DNA from: an uncultured bacterium
GTDB lineage: Bacteria; Bacillota; Clostridia; Lachnospirales; Lachnospiraceae
Assembly: GCA_937916345.1 (NCBI GenBank)
Contig: CALFUE010000052.1
Span: 1 to 5,568, forward strand
Length of the DNA: 5,568 bases
Direction of reading: 5' to 3'
A program made the position numbers and the translations under genes. Shown here piece after piece: positions 5,533 through 5,568 of the stretch. The notes beneath the pieces were generated by a model that saw nothing but the letters and a program-made list of their open reading frames with translations, did not search any database and was not told the origin of the DNA. Every line of letters starts with the position of its first letter. Position 1 is the stretch's first letter.

Positions 5533-5568
5533 GGTCCAAATTATGCGCTTGCGCAATAATTTGAGACT
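5533..5568 (+). repeat. Imperfect hairpin reaching the window edge
   Basis: AAATTAT-GCG (5538-5547) pairs with CGC-A-ATAATTT (5552-5562) around a CTTG tetraloop, with one bulged A. The stem can continue outward (GGTCC with GAGACT, one more bulge) to the last base. Upstream of it lies GGGTCAAAA, so the stem may extend further beyond the window. No T-run is visible. It may be a terminator for the acetyltransferase gene, a dispersed palindromic repeat or a leader structure. Confidence 0.55.

Noticed and set aside
1..5568. CRISPR array, tRNA genes, insertion sequences
   Set aside because: No regularly spaced repeats, no tRNA cloverleaf signatures and no transposase or terminal repeat pairs were seen on either strand.

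Overview
The window looks like chromosomal housekeeping DNA from a Firmicute of the Lachnospiraceae/Clostridia type. The reasons are strong GGAGG-type ribosome binding sites, a methionyl-tRNA synthetase with a C-terminal tRNA-binding domain, the metG-tatD-rsmA gene order, and a long Bacillus/Clostridium-style signal recognition particle (SRP) RNA with an Alu domain. The species cannot be named from sequence alone.

Layout: positions 1-85 hold the first 28 codons of an unidentified minus-strand gene that runs off the left edge, with an extended -10 promoter near 141-149. A short plus-strand reading frame of doubtful status ends at 310. A compact plus-strand cluster follows: a zinc-ribbon protein with a very acidic tail (333-917), metG (939-2951), tatD (2954-3730) and rsmA/ksgA (3775-4662). 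Spacings are 21, 2 and 44 bases, so co-transcription is likely. The cluster joins tRNA charging, a TatD-family metal-dependent nuclease and 16S rRNA dimethylation. In many Firmicutes rnmV (RNase M5) sits between tatD and rsmA; here only 44 bases separate them.

The most interesting part is 4619-4917. The apparent gap between rsmA and the next protein gene holds a complete SRP RNA gene (ffs) on the minus strand, about 263 nt, with a perfect consensus promoter (TTGACA, 17 bases, TATAAT). Its 3' end runs antisense into the last 43 or so bases of rsmA, so the RsmA C-terminal tail is encoded opposite an SRP RNA helix strand. At its other end the ffs promoter overlaps the ribosome binding site and TTG start of a divergent GNAT acetyltransferase gene (4911-5486). 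A plausible plus-strand promoter for that gene shares the same symmetric -10 element (TATTATA).

After the acetyltransferase gene, 5487-5568 carries a good promoter and an imperfect hairpin that reaches the window edge. No CRISPR array, tRNA gene, insertion sequence or phage gene was seen. No clearly new multi-gene system is present; the novelty lies in the overlapping architecture around ffs.
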